Positions 17,194 through 26,145 of a stretch of 64,000 bases of DNA are shown piece by piece. Source of the stretch: Brachybacterium phenoliresistens. Lineage in GTDB: Bacteria > Actinomycetota > Actinomycetes > Actinomycetales > Dermabacteraceae. Both the position numbers and the translations under genes were made by a program. The notes under the pieces were generated by a model. The model was given only the letters and a program-made list of their open reading frames with translations. It searched no databases and was not told the DNA's origin. The DNA lies in NCBI RefSeq assembly GCF_000576425.1, contig NZ_KK070002.1, forward strand, positions 33,090 to 97,089, in the 5' to 3' direction. The first letter of the stretch is position 1. Each line of letters opens with the position of its first letter.

Positions 17194-18867
17194 ATGATGT
17201 CCCCTTCCCTCCTCGCACGCCCCAGCCGCCGCGCCTTCACCGGCATGAGCATCGCCGCGACGGGCCTGCTGGGCCTCACCGCCTGCGGCGAGGACGCCGG
17301 GCCCGATCCATCTCTCGAGGCCTCCTCCCAGGACCGCGGGGCGATGGATGACTTCGAGGCGGACCAGCAGTTCACCGCGACCGAGCCGCTGCAGCTGTCC
17401 ATCCTCTGGACGGACTGGCCCGAGCAGCCCGTCCTCGACAGCTGGCAGATCTTCGATCGGATCAAGGAGCTCAGCAACGTCGAGCTGCAGCTCACCCACG
17501 TCCCGTTCAGCGACGTCGTGGAGAAGCGCAGCCTCCTGATCAGCGCCGGGGATGCCCCGGACCTGATCCCCCTGATCTACCGCGGCGACGAGACGCCGTT
17601 CGTCTCCTCCGGGGCGATCCTCCCGATGAGCGACGTCGTCGAGCACATGCCCAACTTCCGCCGGTACGTCGAGGAATGGGACCTCGGAGAGATGGTCGAC
17701 GGCCTCCGCCAGGCCGATGGCAAGTACTACATGCTGCCCGGGCTGCAGGAGGTCTGGGTCCCGTCCTTCTCCCTCATCATCCGCACGGACGTCTGGGAGC
17801 AGGCCGGCGTCCCCGTCCCGCGCGCCTGGGACGAGGTCCGCGAGGGGCTGCGGGCCATCAAGGCCGCGCATCCGGAGTCCCTCCCCCTCGCCGACGGCTT
17901 CGAGGGCCAGTCGCTCATCAACTATGGCGGCTACGCCTTCGGCACCCGCGCCGGCTGGGGCTTCGGCAACGGGATGGTCGGCGGCATCGACGCCCCCTTC
18001 GAGTACGCCGCGACGACCCCCGAGTACAAGGCGATGGTCGAGTACTACCGGGGCCTGGTCGAGGAGGGACTGCTGGACCCGGAGTCGCTGAGCGCCGCGA
18101 ACGACGGCTCCGGCGCCGGCGGCGTGGCCGAGAAGTTCGCCCAGGGCACGTGCTTCGCCGCCTCGGGCTCCTCCGGCACCGCGATCGAGTTCGCGCAGGC
18201 CCTGGACGCCGCCGGCGGAGACGCCTCGACCATCCGTCTGATCCCGCCGCCCGGCGGCCCGGGCGGGAGCATCATGGGGCCCCGCAACTTCTGGCATGGC
18301 TTCATGCTCAGCTCCCGCGTCGCCGAGCGCGAGGACTTCCTCGCGATCCTGCAGTTCCTGGACTGGCTGTACTACGGGCCCGCCGCCCGGGAGATGACCC
18401 GCTGGGGCGTCGAGGGCGAGACGTACGCCAAGGACGGCGACGGCAGGATCACCCTGACAGAGGGCTATTCGCTGAACGCCTTCGACCTGAACGTCGGCGC
18501 GGAGATCGATATCCAGACCGATCTGGGCTTCTCGACCTTCCTCTCCGAGGCGACCGAGTCGCGCTCCCTCAAGGAGTCCTACAACTCCGAGACCTTCCGG
18601 GAGTACGTCGAGGACGTGCTGGCGACCCTCGAGCCGATGCCGCCCTGGGCGCCCGCCCCGCTGGACGAGGGGGAGCTCGAGCGTTCTGCCCTGATGGCGA
18701 CCTCGCTCAAGGATGCGGTGGACACGAACACGCTCCGCTTCATCCTGGGCGAGCGCGATATCCAGGAGTGGGACGCCTTCGTCGGCGAGCTCGAGGCCGC
18801 AGGCCTGGCCGACTACCTCGAGCTGTACCGGGGTGCGCGCGAGCGCTTCGTCCGGTCCGCGTCCTGA
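17194..18867 (+). CDS. Orphan solute-binding lipoprotein (Lpl type)
   Basis: A 557-residue binding protein with twin-arginine signal (SRRAFTG) and lipobox LTAC. It is a close paralog of the binding protein at 46410, sharing long stretches such as FSDVVEKRSLLISAGDAPDL versus FSDATEKRNLLISAGDAPTV and the MSD-EHMPNF segment, and more distantly related to 32205. No permease or ATPase is next to it: a terminator follows and the next gene runs the other way. It may feed the permeases of the 45-kb operon with another ligand. The ATG at 17197 is better spaced from GGGAG than 17194. Its promoter carries xylan-type operator sites. Confidence 0.92.
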   Translation: MMSPSLLARPSRRAFTGMSIAATGLLGLTACGEDAGPDPSLEASSQDRGAMDDFEADQQFTATEPLQLSILWTDWPEQPVLDSWQIFDRIKELSNVELQLTHVPFSDVVEKRSLLISAGDAPDLIPLIYRGDETPFVSSGAILPMSDVVEHMPNFRRYVEEWDLGEMVDGLRQADGKYYMLPGLQEVWVPSFSLIIRTDVWEQAGVPVPRAWDEVREGLRAIKAAHPESLPLADGFEGQSLINYGGYAFGTRAGWGFGNGMVGGIDAPFEYAATTPEYKAMVEYYRGLVEEGLLDPESLSAANDGSGAGGVAEKFAQGTCFAASGSSGTAIEFAQALDAAGGDASTIRLIPPPGGPGGSIMGPRNFWHGFMLSSRVAEREDFLAILQFLDWLYYGPAAREMTRWGVEGETYAKDGDGRITLTEGYSLNAFDLNVGAEIDIQTDLGFSTFLSEATESRSLKESYNSETFREYVEDVLATLEPMPPWAPAPLDEGELERSALMATSLKDAVDTNTLRFILGERDIQEWDAFVGELEAAGLADYLELYRGARERFVRSAS

Positions 18868-18874
18868 CCCGCCC

Positions 18875-18915
18875 GGATCGCCCCGGTCCGCAGATCCGTG
18901 GACCGGGGCGGATCC
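18875..18915 (+). terminator. Terminator hairpin after the orphan SBP gene
   Basis: GCCCCGGTCC (18880-18889) pairs perfectly with GGACCGGGGC (18900-18909) around a 10-base loop. Pairing resumes outside (GATC at 18876-18879 and 18911-18914) after a single-base bulge. It begins eight bases after the stop. Confidence 0.7.
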
Positions 18916-19059
18916 ATGCCTGCGCCCGATCTCATGCTCCTCACGGGATGGATCGCCTCTCGACCCCGGCGGGTGCGCGCTCCCCGGGCCGCACAGCGAG
19001 CATCCGCCGGAGTCGAGATCACGCAGGAGGTGCGGGACGGCGACAGGCGGTCGGCGGGC

Positions 19060-20256
19060 TCAGGGCCGCAGGGCGGTGGTGAGGGCGAGGGCGGCGGCTC
19101 CGACGGAGCAGGGATGGGGCTGCACGGTCGAGACGGCCACGTGCACGTCCGCGCCCAGGGCCCCGGCGCGCTCGCGCAGCGAGGCGGTGACGGCGTCGCG
19201 GTACAGCTTCGGGGCCATGGAGATGCTGGTCCCGCTCAGCACCACGCTGCGCACCCCGAGCGGCCCGATGATGTTGCCGATGACCAGCGCGATCGTCCGG
19301 GCGCTGTCCAGGACGATGCGCGTCGCGCCCGCGTGGCCGTGGGCCGCCGCCTCGGTGAGCCGGGCGTGGTCGGTGATGACGCGGGTGCCGTCCGGGTCCA
19401 GGCCCAGCTCCTCGCCGAGCCCGTCCTGGACGGCCCGGCGGATGTCGGCCGCGTTCGAGGACGTCTGGTGCAGGCAGCCGCGGCCTCCGCAGGGGCACGG
19501 CGGCCCCTCGGGGTCGACGATGACGTGGTCCAGCGAGCTCGAGCCGGGGATCTCGGGCAGGATCGGCCCTCCCGCGGAGAGCACGACCGCGCCGATGCTC
19601 GGCCCGAGGTGCACGGTGAGGCAGGCCGACTCCTCCTGCTCGCCCACCCAGTAGCTCCCCAGCCCCGCGCACAGGGCCGGGCTGCCGAAGGTCGTGGGCA
19701 GGTCCAGCTCGCGCTGGAGGAGGTCGCGCACGTGCGCAGCGGCGGCGGCGTCCTGGCGCAGGTCGGCGATGCCGATGCCGGCGCAGCCCCCGCGCTCGTC
19801 GTCGATCCGGGTGCGCAGGTCGCGCAGGCGCTCGAGGAGCGCCGCCTCGTCCAGGGCGAGGGCGGGGCCCTCGGCGGCGTCCGGGGCCGCCGGCCGGCCG
19901 TCCTCGGCCGCGGCGGCGCTCGCGCCGAGGGGCATCACGGCGCGGAAGCGGAGGCTCCCGTCCATGTTCATGGCGACCAGGGAGAGCCGGTCGAGCTCGA
20001 GGGTGCAGCCCAGGGACCAGCGGGAGGCGGTGTTGACCCGCAGCAGGCTCGCCGGCTTGCCGCCGGTGGAGCGGGCGCGGCCCACCTCGACCACGAGCCC
20101 CTCGGCGAGCAGGCGCTTGACGGAGTTGGTGACCGTCACCGCGGTCACCCCGAGCTCCGCGGCGAGCGCGGTGCGGGTGGTGTCGGGGACCCGGCGGATC
20201 GCGTCGAGGACCGCGGCATCGGTCGCCGCGCCGCTGCGCGGTCGAAGAGCTGCCAT
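19060..20256 (-). CDS. ROK-family transcriptional regulator
   Basis: A 398-residue regulator: an N-terminal winged helix-turn-helix (about residues 10-70, TRTALAAELGVTAVTVTNSVKRL) followed by a ROK domain. The ROK zinc motif is seen as CPCGGRGCLH. The glucokinase-like part (VHLGPSIGAVVLSAGG) lacks clear catalytic kinase features, fitting a sensor rather than an enzyme. The start at 20256 has a GAGGAAA ribosome site. It is divergent from the importer operon beginning at 20600, with an inverted repeat at 20450-20476 between them, so it probably represses that operon until a mono- or disaccharide ligand binds. Confidence 0.92.
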   Translation of the reverse strand: MAALRPRSGAATDAAVLDAIRRVPDTTRTALAAELGVTAVTVTNSVKRLLAEGLVVEVGRARSTGGKPASLLRVNTASRWSLGCTLELDRLSLVAMNMDGSLRFRAVMPLGASAAAAEDGRPAAPDAAEGPALALDEAALLERLRDLRTRIDDERGGCAGIGIADLRQDAAAAAHVRDLLQRELDLPTTFGSPALCAGLGSYWVGEQEESACLTVHLGPSIGAVVLSAGGPILPEIPGSSSLDHVIVDPEGPPCPCGGRGCLHQTSSNAADIRRAVQDGLGEELGLDPDGTRVITDHARLTEAAAHGHAGATRIVLDSARTIALVIGNIIGPLGVRSVVLSGTSISMAPKLYRDAVTASLRERAGALGADVHVAVSTVQPHPCSVGAAALALTTALRP

Positions 20257-20599
20257 GGGGTTTCCTCTCGACGGTCGATCGGGCGGAGCGGGGACGCAGC
20301 GGTCGGGCGCCGACGGCACCGCCTCGACACCGCGGTCTCCGTCGATGGTCGCGGACCCCGGAGGCGCCCGCGCTGATCGTGACATCTTCGTGACGCTCGA
20401 GGCGCGGGAACGCGGTTGACGCCGCCGTGAACATGCTCGCATACTTGCGCTTACTTCACAAAGTTGGTTAAGTAAGTCCCGTTGGCAGCGGCCGGTCCCT
20501 CGGACCCGCCGCTCCAGTCCCCACCGTTCCCGCACCACCCTCCCGCCCGATCGGGCACCACAGATCTCACGCACTGCCGCGTGGAGAAGGAGAGCGACG
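20257..20599. other. Divergent control region between ROK regulator and importer
   Basis: About 340 bp. It holds the promoter and inverted repeat described at 20416-20476, a locally AT-richer patch in otherwise GC-rich DNA, and a leader of about 120 bp before the SBP gene. No gene was recognised. Confidence 0.6.
20416..20476 (+). promoter_or_regulatory. Promoter and ROK-type operator of the beta-mannoside importer operon
   Basis: -35 TTGACG (20416-20421) and -10 CATACT (20440-20445) are 18 bp apart. Just downstream, CTTACTT (20450-20456) and AAGTAAG (20470-20476) form a perfect 7-bp inverted repeat with 13 bp between the arms, so the centres are two helical turns apart. AT-rich inverted repeats of this kind are usual ROK targets. 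Confidence 0.68.
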
Positions 20600-22288
20600 A
20601 TGCATCTCAGCCGCAGGACCCTCGGCAAGCTGTCCCTGGCCGCCCTGGCCCCGCTGGGGCTGGCCGCCTGCTCGGGCCAGTCGAACCTCGAAGGCGGTGC
20701 GTCCGGCTCGGACAAGCCGATCGTGACCACGTACAACGGCTCCGGCGCCGGCTTCACCAAGAACTTCAACCCGCACTCGGCCTCGGTGCTGAGCATGGTC
20801 CAGGGGATGATCTTCGAGCCTCTGTTCTACTTCAACCCGCTCAACGCGATCGATGCGGACCCCGTCCCCCAGCTGGGCGAGTCCTACTCCTGGAACGAGG
20901 ACGGCACGGCCCTGACCGTCACCGTCCGCAGCGGCGTGACCTGGTCGGACGGCACCCCCTTCACGGCGAAAGACGTCGCCTTCACCTTCAACCGCATCAA
21001 GGACACCCCGGCCCTGAACGGCTCCGGCAAGGCGCCCTCGGCGGAGGCCACCGACGATGCCACCGTCGTGATCACCTACCCGGCGCCCTCCTTCGTCGAG
21101 GGCCCCAACGCCCTGGGCCGCACCTGGATCATCCCCGAGCACCGGTTCGCGGACGTGGCGGACCTCGCCACCGACGCCAACGAGGAGCCCGTGGGCACCG
21201 GACCGTTCGTGCTCTCGGACTTCACCGCCGAGTCCTACCTGCTCGGCGCCAACGAGTCCTACTGGGAGGAGGGAAAGCCCGCCATCGGCGGCGTGCGCGT
21301 GATCTCCCTGTCCGGCAACCAGTCCGCCACCGACAAGTGGCTCGCCGGCGAGATCGACTACATGTCCACCGCCATCCCGGACCTGGACACCCACGTCGCG
21401 AACAACCCCGACCTCAGCTACACCAACACCGGCACCTCGCAGGCGGCCCTGTTCGCCGCCGCGAACCCCGAGCTGGGCTGCGAGGGCCCGCAGACGGACG
21501 TCGCCGTGCGCCAGGCGCTCTACTACGGCATGGACCGCGAGCAGCTCTCCAAGCTGGCGTTCTTCGACCTGGGCACCGACATCTCCCCCGCCTTCGCGCT
21601 GCCCGAGCGGGACAAGGAGTTCATCGACCCGTCGATCGAGCTGGCCCCCTGGAACGCCGATCCCGCCAAGGCCGAGCAGATCCTTCAGGACGCCGGCTAC
21701 GCCAAGGGCGGCGACGGCATCTACGCCAAGGACGGCGTGCGCGTGTCGATGACCGTCAGCTGCCCCACGGGCTGGACGGACTTCGTCACCGCCCTGGACA
21801 CCCTCAAGCAGCAGTACTCGCAGATCGGCATCGAGCTGATCCCCCAGCAGGTCTCCGTCAACGAGTGGAACGACGCGAAGTCCAAGGGCACGTTCCAGCT
21901 GGTCATCGACTCCGTCGGGCAGGGCCCGGCCCCGGACCCGTTCTACCCGTACCACACCTTCTTCGGCACGGACTCGACCGTGCCCGTCGGGGAGAACGGC
22001 AACCCGTACCAGAACAGCTCCCGCTTCTCCGACCCCGACGTCGACGCGGCGCTCGAGGTCGCGGCCGGGACCGACGACCCGGAGGTGAAGAAGCAGCAGT
22101 ACTTCATCATCCAGAAGAAGATCGTCGAGGCGATGCCGTACATCCCGCTGCTGATCGGCTCGAGCCTGACGGAGTACAACTCCTCGAAGGTCACCGGCTG
22201 GCCGACCGCCGAGAACCTGTACGCCTACCCCATGTCGTGGTCCGCCCCGGACAACGCCCAGGTCCTCAAGACCGTCACCCCCGCCTGA
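20600..22288 (+). CDS. Solute-binding lipoprotein, family 5 (Opp/Dpp-type oligosaccharide binding)
   Basis: A 562-residue family-5 binding protein. The signal has SRRTLGK (Tat motif) and lipobox LAAC. Family features include ADPVPQLGESYSWNEDGTAL and the WSDGTPFTAKDVAFTFNR block common to peptide, nickel and oligosaccharide binding proteins. Family-5 proteins linked to glycosidases bind beta-linked oligosaccharides rather than peptides; the downstream GH2 beta-mannosidase suggests manno-oligosaccharides. The gene starts the operon after the ROK-controlled promoter and is followed by a strong hairpin, which fits the usual excess of binding protein over permease. Confidence 0.93.
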   Translation: MHLSRRTLGKLSLAALAPLGLAACSGQSNLEGGASGSDKPIVTTYNGSGAGFTKNFNPHSASVLSMVQGMIFEPLFYFNPLNAIDADPVPQLGESYSWNEDGTALTVTVRSGVTWSDGTPFTAKDVAFTFNRIKDTPALNGSGKAPSAEATDDATVVITYPAPSFVEGPNALGRTWIIPEHRFADVADLATDANEEPVGTGPFVLSDFTAESYLLGANESYWEEGKPAIGGVRVISLSGNQSATDKWLAGEIDYMSTAIPDLDTHVANNPDLSYTNTGTSQAALFAAANPELGCEGPQTDVAVRQALYYGMDREQLSKLAFFDLGTDISPAFALPERDKEFIDPSIELAPWNADPAKAEQILQDAGYAKGGDGIYAKDGVRVSMTVSCPTGWTDFVTALDTLKQQYSQIGIELIPQQVSVNEWNDAKSKGTFQLVIDSVGQGPAPDPFYPYHTFFGTDSTVPVGENGNPYQNSSRFSDPDVDAALEVAAGTDDPEVKKQQYFIIQKKIVEAMPYIPLLIGSSLTEYNSSKVTGWPTAENLYAYPMSWSAPDNAQVLKTVTPA

Positions 22289-22307
22289 GAACAGCGCTCC
22301 CCCGGAC

Positions 22308-22338
22308 GCCGGGCGCCCCGCACGACGGGGCGCCCGGC
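22308..22338 (+). terminator. Intercistronic hairpin between SBP and permease
   Basis: Bases 22308-22320 and 22326-22338 form a perfect 13-bp GC stem with a 5-base loop, 19 bases after the SBP stop and 32 bases before the permease start. Such hairpins partly terminate or stabilise the upstream message, so the binding protein is made in excess. Confidence 0.75.
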
Positions 22339-22370
22339 CCCGCCCGGCGCTCGTGCAGAAAGGACCTGCG

Positions 22371-23357
22371 GTGCACATCGCGCGGAAGCTCGGCTTCTAC
22401 CTCGTGGCCCTCTGGGCCGCCGTCACCCTCAACTTCTTCATCCCCCGGGCGCTGCCCGGCAGCCCCGTCGACGCCGTGCTGGCCAAGCTCGCCCTGCGCG
22501 GCCCCGTCGACCCGGGCACCCGCCACGCGATCGAGGTGATGCTCGGCGCCGACGACCAGGGCTCGATCATCGAGCAGTACTTCCAGTACCTCGGCAACCT
22601 GCTGCGCGGGGACCTCGGCACCACCGTGACCTACTTCCCCGCGCCCGTGACCGAGGTGATCGGCCAGGCGCTGCCCTGGACGCTGGTGCTGGTGGGCCTG
22701 TCCACCTGCGTCACCTTCCTGCTCGGGGTGGGGCTGGGCACCGTGGCCGGCTGGCGGCGCGGCACCTGGCTGGACTCCCTGATCCCCGCCACCACGATCC
22801 TGCAGTCCGTGCCCTACTTCTGGCTGGCGCTGCTGTTCGTGTACGCCTTCGCGGTGAACCTCCGCCTGTTCCCGATCTCCGGCGGGTACGACGTCACCCT
22901 GGTGCGCCCCGCCCTGGACTACCCCTTCCTCTCCAATGCGGTCTACTACGCCTTCCTGCCCGCGCTGACCATCGTGCTCAGCTCGCTGGGCGGATGGCTG
23001 CTGGGCATGCGCAACATGATGGTCTCCACCCTCAGCGAGGACTACATCCTCACCGCGGAGGCGAAGGGCCTCAGCCCGCGCCGCATCATGCTCACCTACG
23101 CCGCGCGCAACGCCGTGCTGCCCAGCGTCTCCGGCTTCGCGATCTCGCTCGGCTTCGTCGTCTCCGGGTCCATCGTGGTGGAGTCGGTGTTCTCCTACCC
23201 GGGGATCGGCTACACGATGCTGCAGGCGGTCAACAACAACGACTACGCCCTGATGCAGGGGCTGTTCCTGATCATCACCGTGGCCGTGCTGGGGGCCAAC
23301 CTCGTCGTCGACCTGCTGTACGGCGTCATCGACCCCCGCACGCGGGCCCGCGGCTGA
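22371..23357 (+). CDS. ABC transporter permease, DppB/OppB type
   Basis: A 328-residue permease with six predicted membrane helices, starting FYLVALWAAVTLNFFIPRALPGSPVD, which includes the conserved N-terminal loop of DppB-like proteins. The EAA-loop segment is DYILTAEAKGLSPRRIMLTYA and it ends near NLVVDLLYGVIDPRTR, the usual family ending. The GTG at 22371 follows an AGAAAGGA ribosome site and is preferred over an upstream GTG at 22353. It pairs with the DppC-like permease 15 bp downstream. Confidence 0.94.
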   Translation: MHIARKLGFYLVALWAAVTLNFFIPRALPGSPVDAVLAKLALRGPVDPGTRHAIEVMLGADDQGSIIEQYFQYLGNLLRGDLGTTVTYFPAPVTEVIGQALPWTLVLVGLSTCVTFLLGVGLGTVAGWRRGTWLDSLIPATTILQSVPYFWLALLFVYAFAVNLRLFPISGGYDVTLVRPALDYPFLSNAVYYAFLPALTIVLSSLGGWLLGMRNMMVSTLSEDYILTAEAKGLSPRRIMLTYAARNAVLPSVSGFAISLGFVVSGSIVVESVFSYPGIGYTMLQAVNNNDYALMQGLFLIITVAVLGANLVVDLLYGVIDPRTRARG

Positions 23358-23372
23358 GACGGAGGAGAGACC

Positions 23373-24295
23373 ATGACCACCAAGCCCAACACCGCGGCGA
23401 TGGCCGTGTCCGCCCAGCGCCGGCGGCTGCCGCGATTCCTCACCCCCACGCTGATGGTCGGCGGCGGCATCGTCGTGCTGATCACCCTGTTCGGGCTCAT
23501 CGCCCCCTTCTTCGTGGCCGATCCCAACGCCGTGGACAACATGGGCATGCAGCCGCCCTCGGCCCAGCACTGGCTGGGCACCACCCAGACCGGCCAGGAC
23601 GTGCTGGCCCAGCTCGCCTGGGCCACCCGCGGCTCGCTCACCGTCGGCATCATCGTGGCCGTGATGGCGCTGTTCCTCTCGGCCTTCTTCGGGATCCTCG
23701 GCGGATACCTGGGCGGCTGGCTGGACGAGGCGTTCTCCCTGTTCACCAACGTCGTCCTCATCCTCCCCGGCCTGCCGCTGATGATCGTCATCGGCTCCTA
23801 CGTCGAGCAGCGCGGGCTGATCCTCATCGCCGTGGTCCTCGCGATCACCTCGTGGGCGGCGGCCGCCCGCGTGCTGCGCTCCCAGACCCTGTCGATCCGC
23901 GGCCGCGACTACGTGCAGGCCTCGAAGATCGCCGGCGAGCGCCCCTGGCGCATCATCGCCGTGGAGATCCTCCCGAACCTGCTGCCGGTCATGTCCAGCA
24001 GCTTCGTGTTCGCCCTCGTCTCGGCGATCCTCGGCGAGGCGGGGCTGAGCTTCATCGGCCTCGGCGTGGTGGGCACCCACACCTGGGGCTCGATGCTCTT
24101 CTACGCCCAGAACGGCCAGGCCCTCACCCTGGGCGGCTGGTGGTGGTTCGTCCCGCCGGGCGCGATGATCGCGGCCCTGGGCGGCGGCCTGTCCCTGATC
24201 AACTTCTCCATCGACGGGATCATCAACCCCCGTCTGCGCACCGCCCCCGCCGCCGCGCGGACGGCGCGCCACGCCCAGAAGGAGGCGGCAGCGGC

Positions 24296-24299
<4 letters not shown>
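23373..24299 (+). CDS. ABC transporter permease, DppC/OppC type
   Basis: A 308-residue permease with the DppC N-terminal extension, then helix VGGGIVVLITLFGLIAPFFV, the HWLGTTQTGQDVLAQLAWATR motif shared by this class, and the EAA loop DYVQASKIAGERPWRIIAVEI. It ends with an INFSIDGIINPRLR stretch typical of the family. A GGAG ribosome site precedes it, and its last codons overlap the first ATPase gene (ATGA). Confidence 0.95.
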
Positions 24300-25287
<988 letters not shown>

Positions 25288-25291
<4 letters not shown>

Positions 25292-26145
25292 CCACCCTCA
25301 CCGCCCAGAACATCCACAAGACGTACACCCTGCGCAACGGCCTGCGCTTCTCCAAGCTCCAGGCCGTCAAGGACGTCTCCTTCGAGCTGACCGCCGGCCG
25401 GACCGTCGCCCTGGTGGGCCAGTCCGGCTCCGGCAAGTCGACCATCGCCAAGCTGCTCATGCAGCTCGAGCACCCGACCTCCGGGCAGCTGCTGCTGGAC
25501 GGCAGGCCCATCGGCCGCCGCGGCGCCGCCCTGACGGCCTACCGCGACGACGTGCAGATGGTCTTCCAGGACCCCTTCGCCTCCCTGAACCCGTTCCACT
25601 CGATCGGCCACCACCTGCGCCGGCCGCTGCTGCTGCACGGGAAGGCCACCGCGAAGACGGTGGACGCCCGGGCCGCCGAGCTGCTGGAGCGGGTGAACCT
25701 CTCCCCCGCCGCGAGCTTCCTGGAGCGCCGCCCCCACGAGCTCTCCGGCGGGCAGCGCCAGCGCGTGGCCATCGCCCGGGCCCTCGCCCCGGGGCCGAAG
25801 GTGCTGGTCGCCGACGAGCCCGTGTCCATGCTGGACGTGTCCGTGCGCCTGGGCGTGCTGAACCTCCTGGCCCGCCTGCAGCGGGAGGAGCAGCTGGCGA
25901 TGCTGTACATCACCCACGACCTCGCCACCGCCCGCCACTTCTCCGACGAGATCCTCGTGATGTACAAGGGCGAGGTCGTCGAGCGGGGAGCGGCCGATGA
26001 TGTCATCCTGAACCCGCAGGCCGAGTTCACCCGCACGCTGCTGAAGGCCGCCCCCGAGCCGGGCACCAACCAGCGCTTCCTCGCCGAGGCCCGTCGCCGC
26101 GGCGTCCCCATGCCCGACCATCTCGCCCACCGGGAGGACCAGTGA
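25288..26145 (+). CDS. ABC transporter ATP-binding protein, DppF/OppF type
   Basis: A 285-residue ATPase with Walker [10 protein letters not shown], signature [10 protein letters not shown] and Walker [13 protein letters not shown]. The H-loop His is in YITHDL. It starts in the stop of the preceding ATPase gene and overlaps the beta-mannosidase start by 4 bp (GTGA), so transport and hydrolysis are translated together. It completes an importer (binding protein, two permeases, two ATPases), the only one in the window with its own ATPases. Confidence 0.95.
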
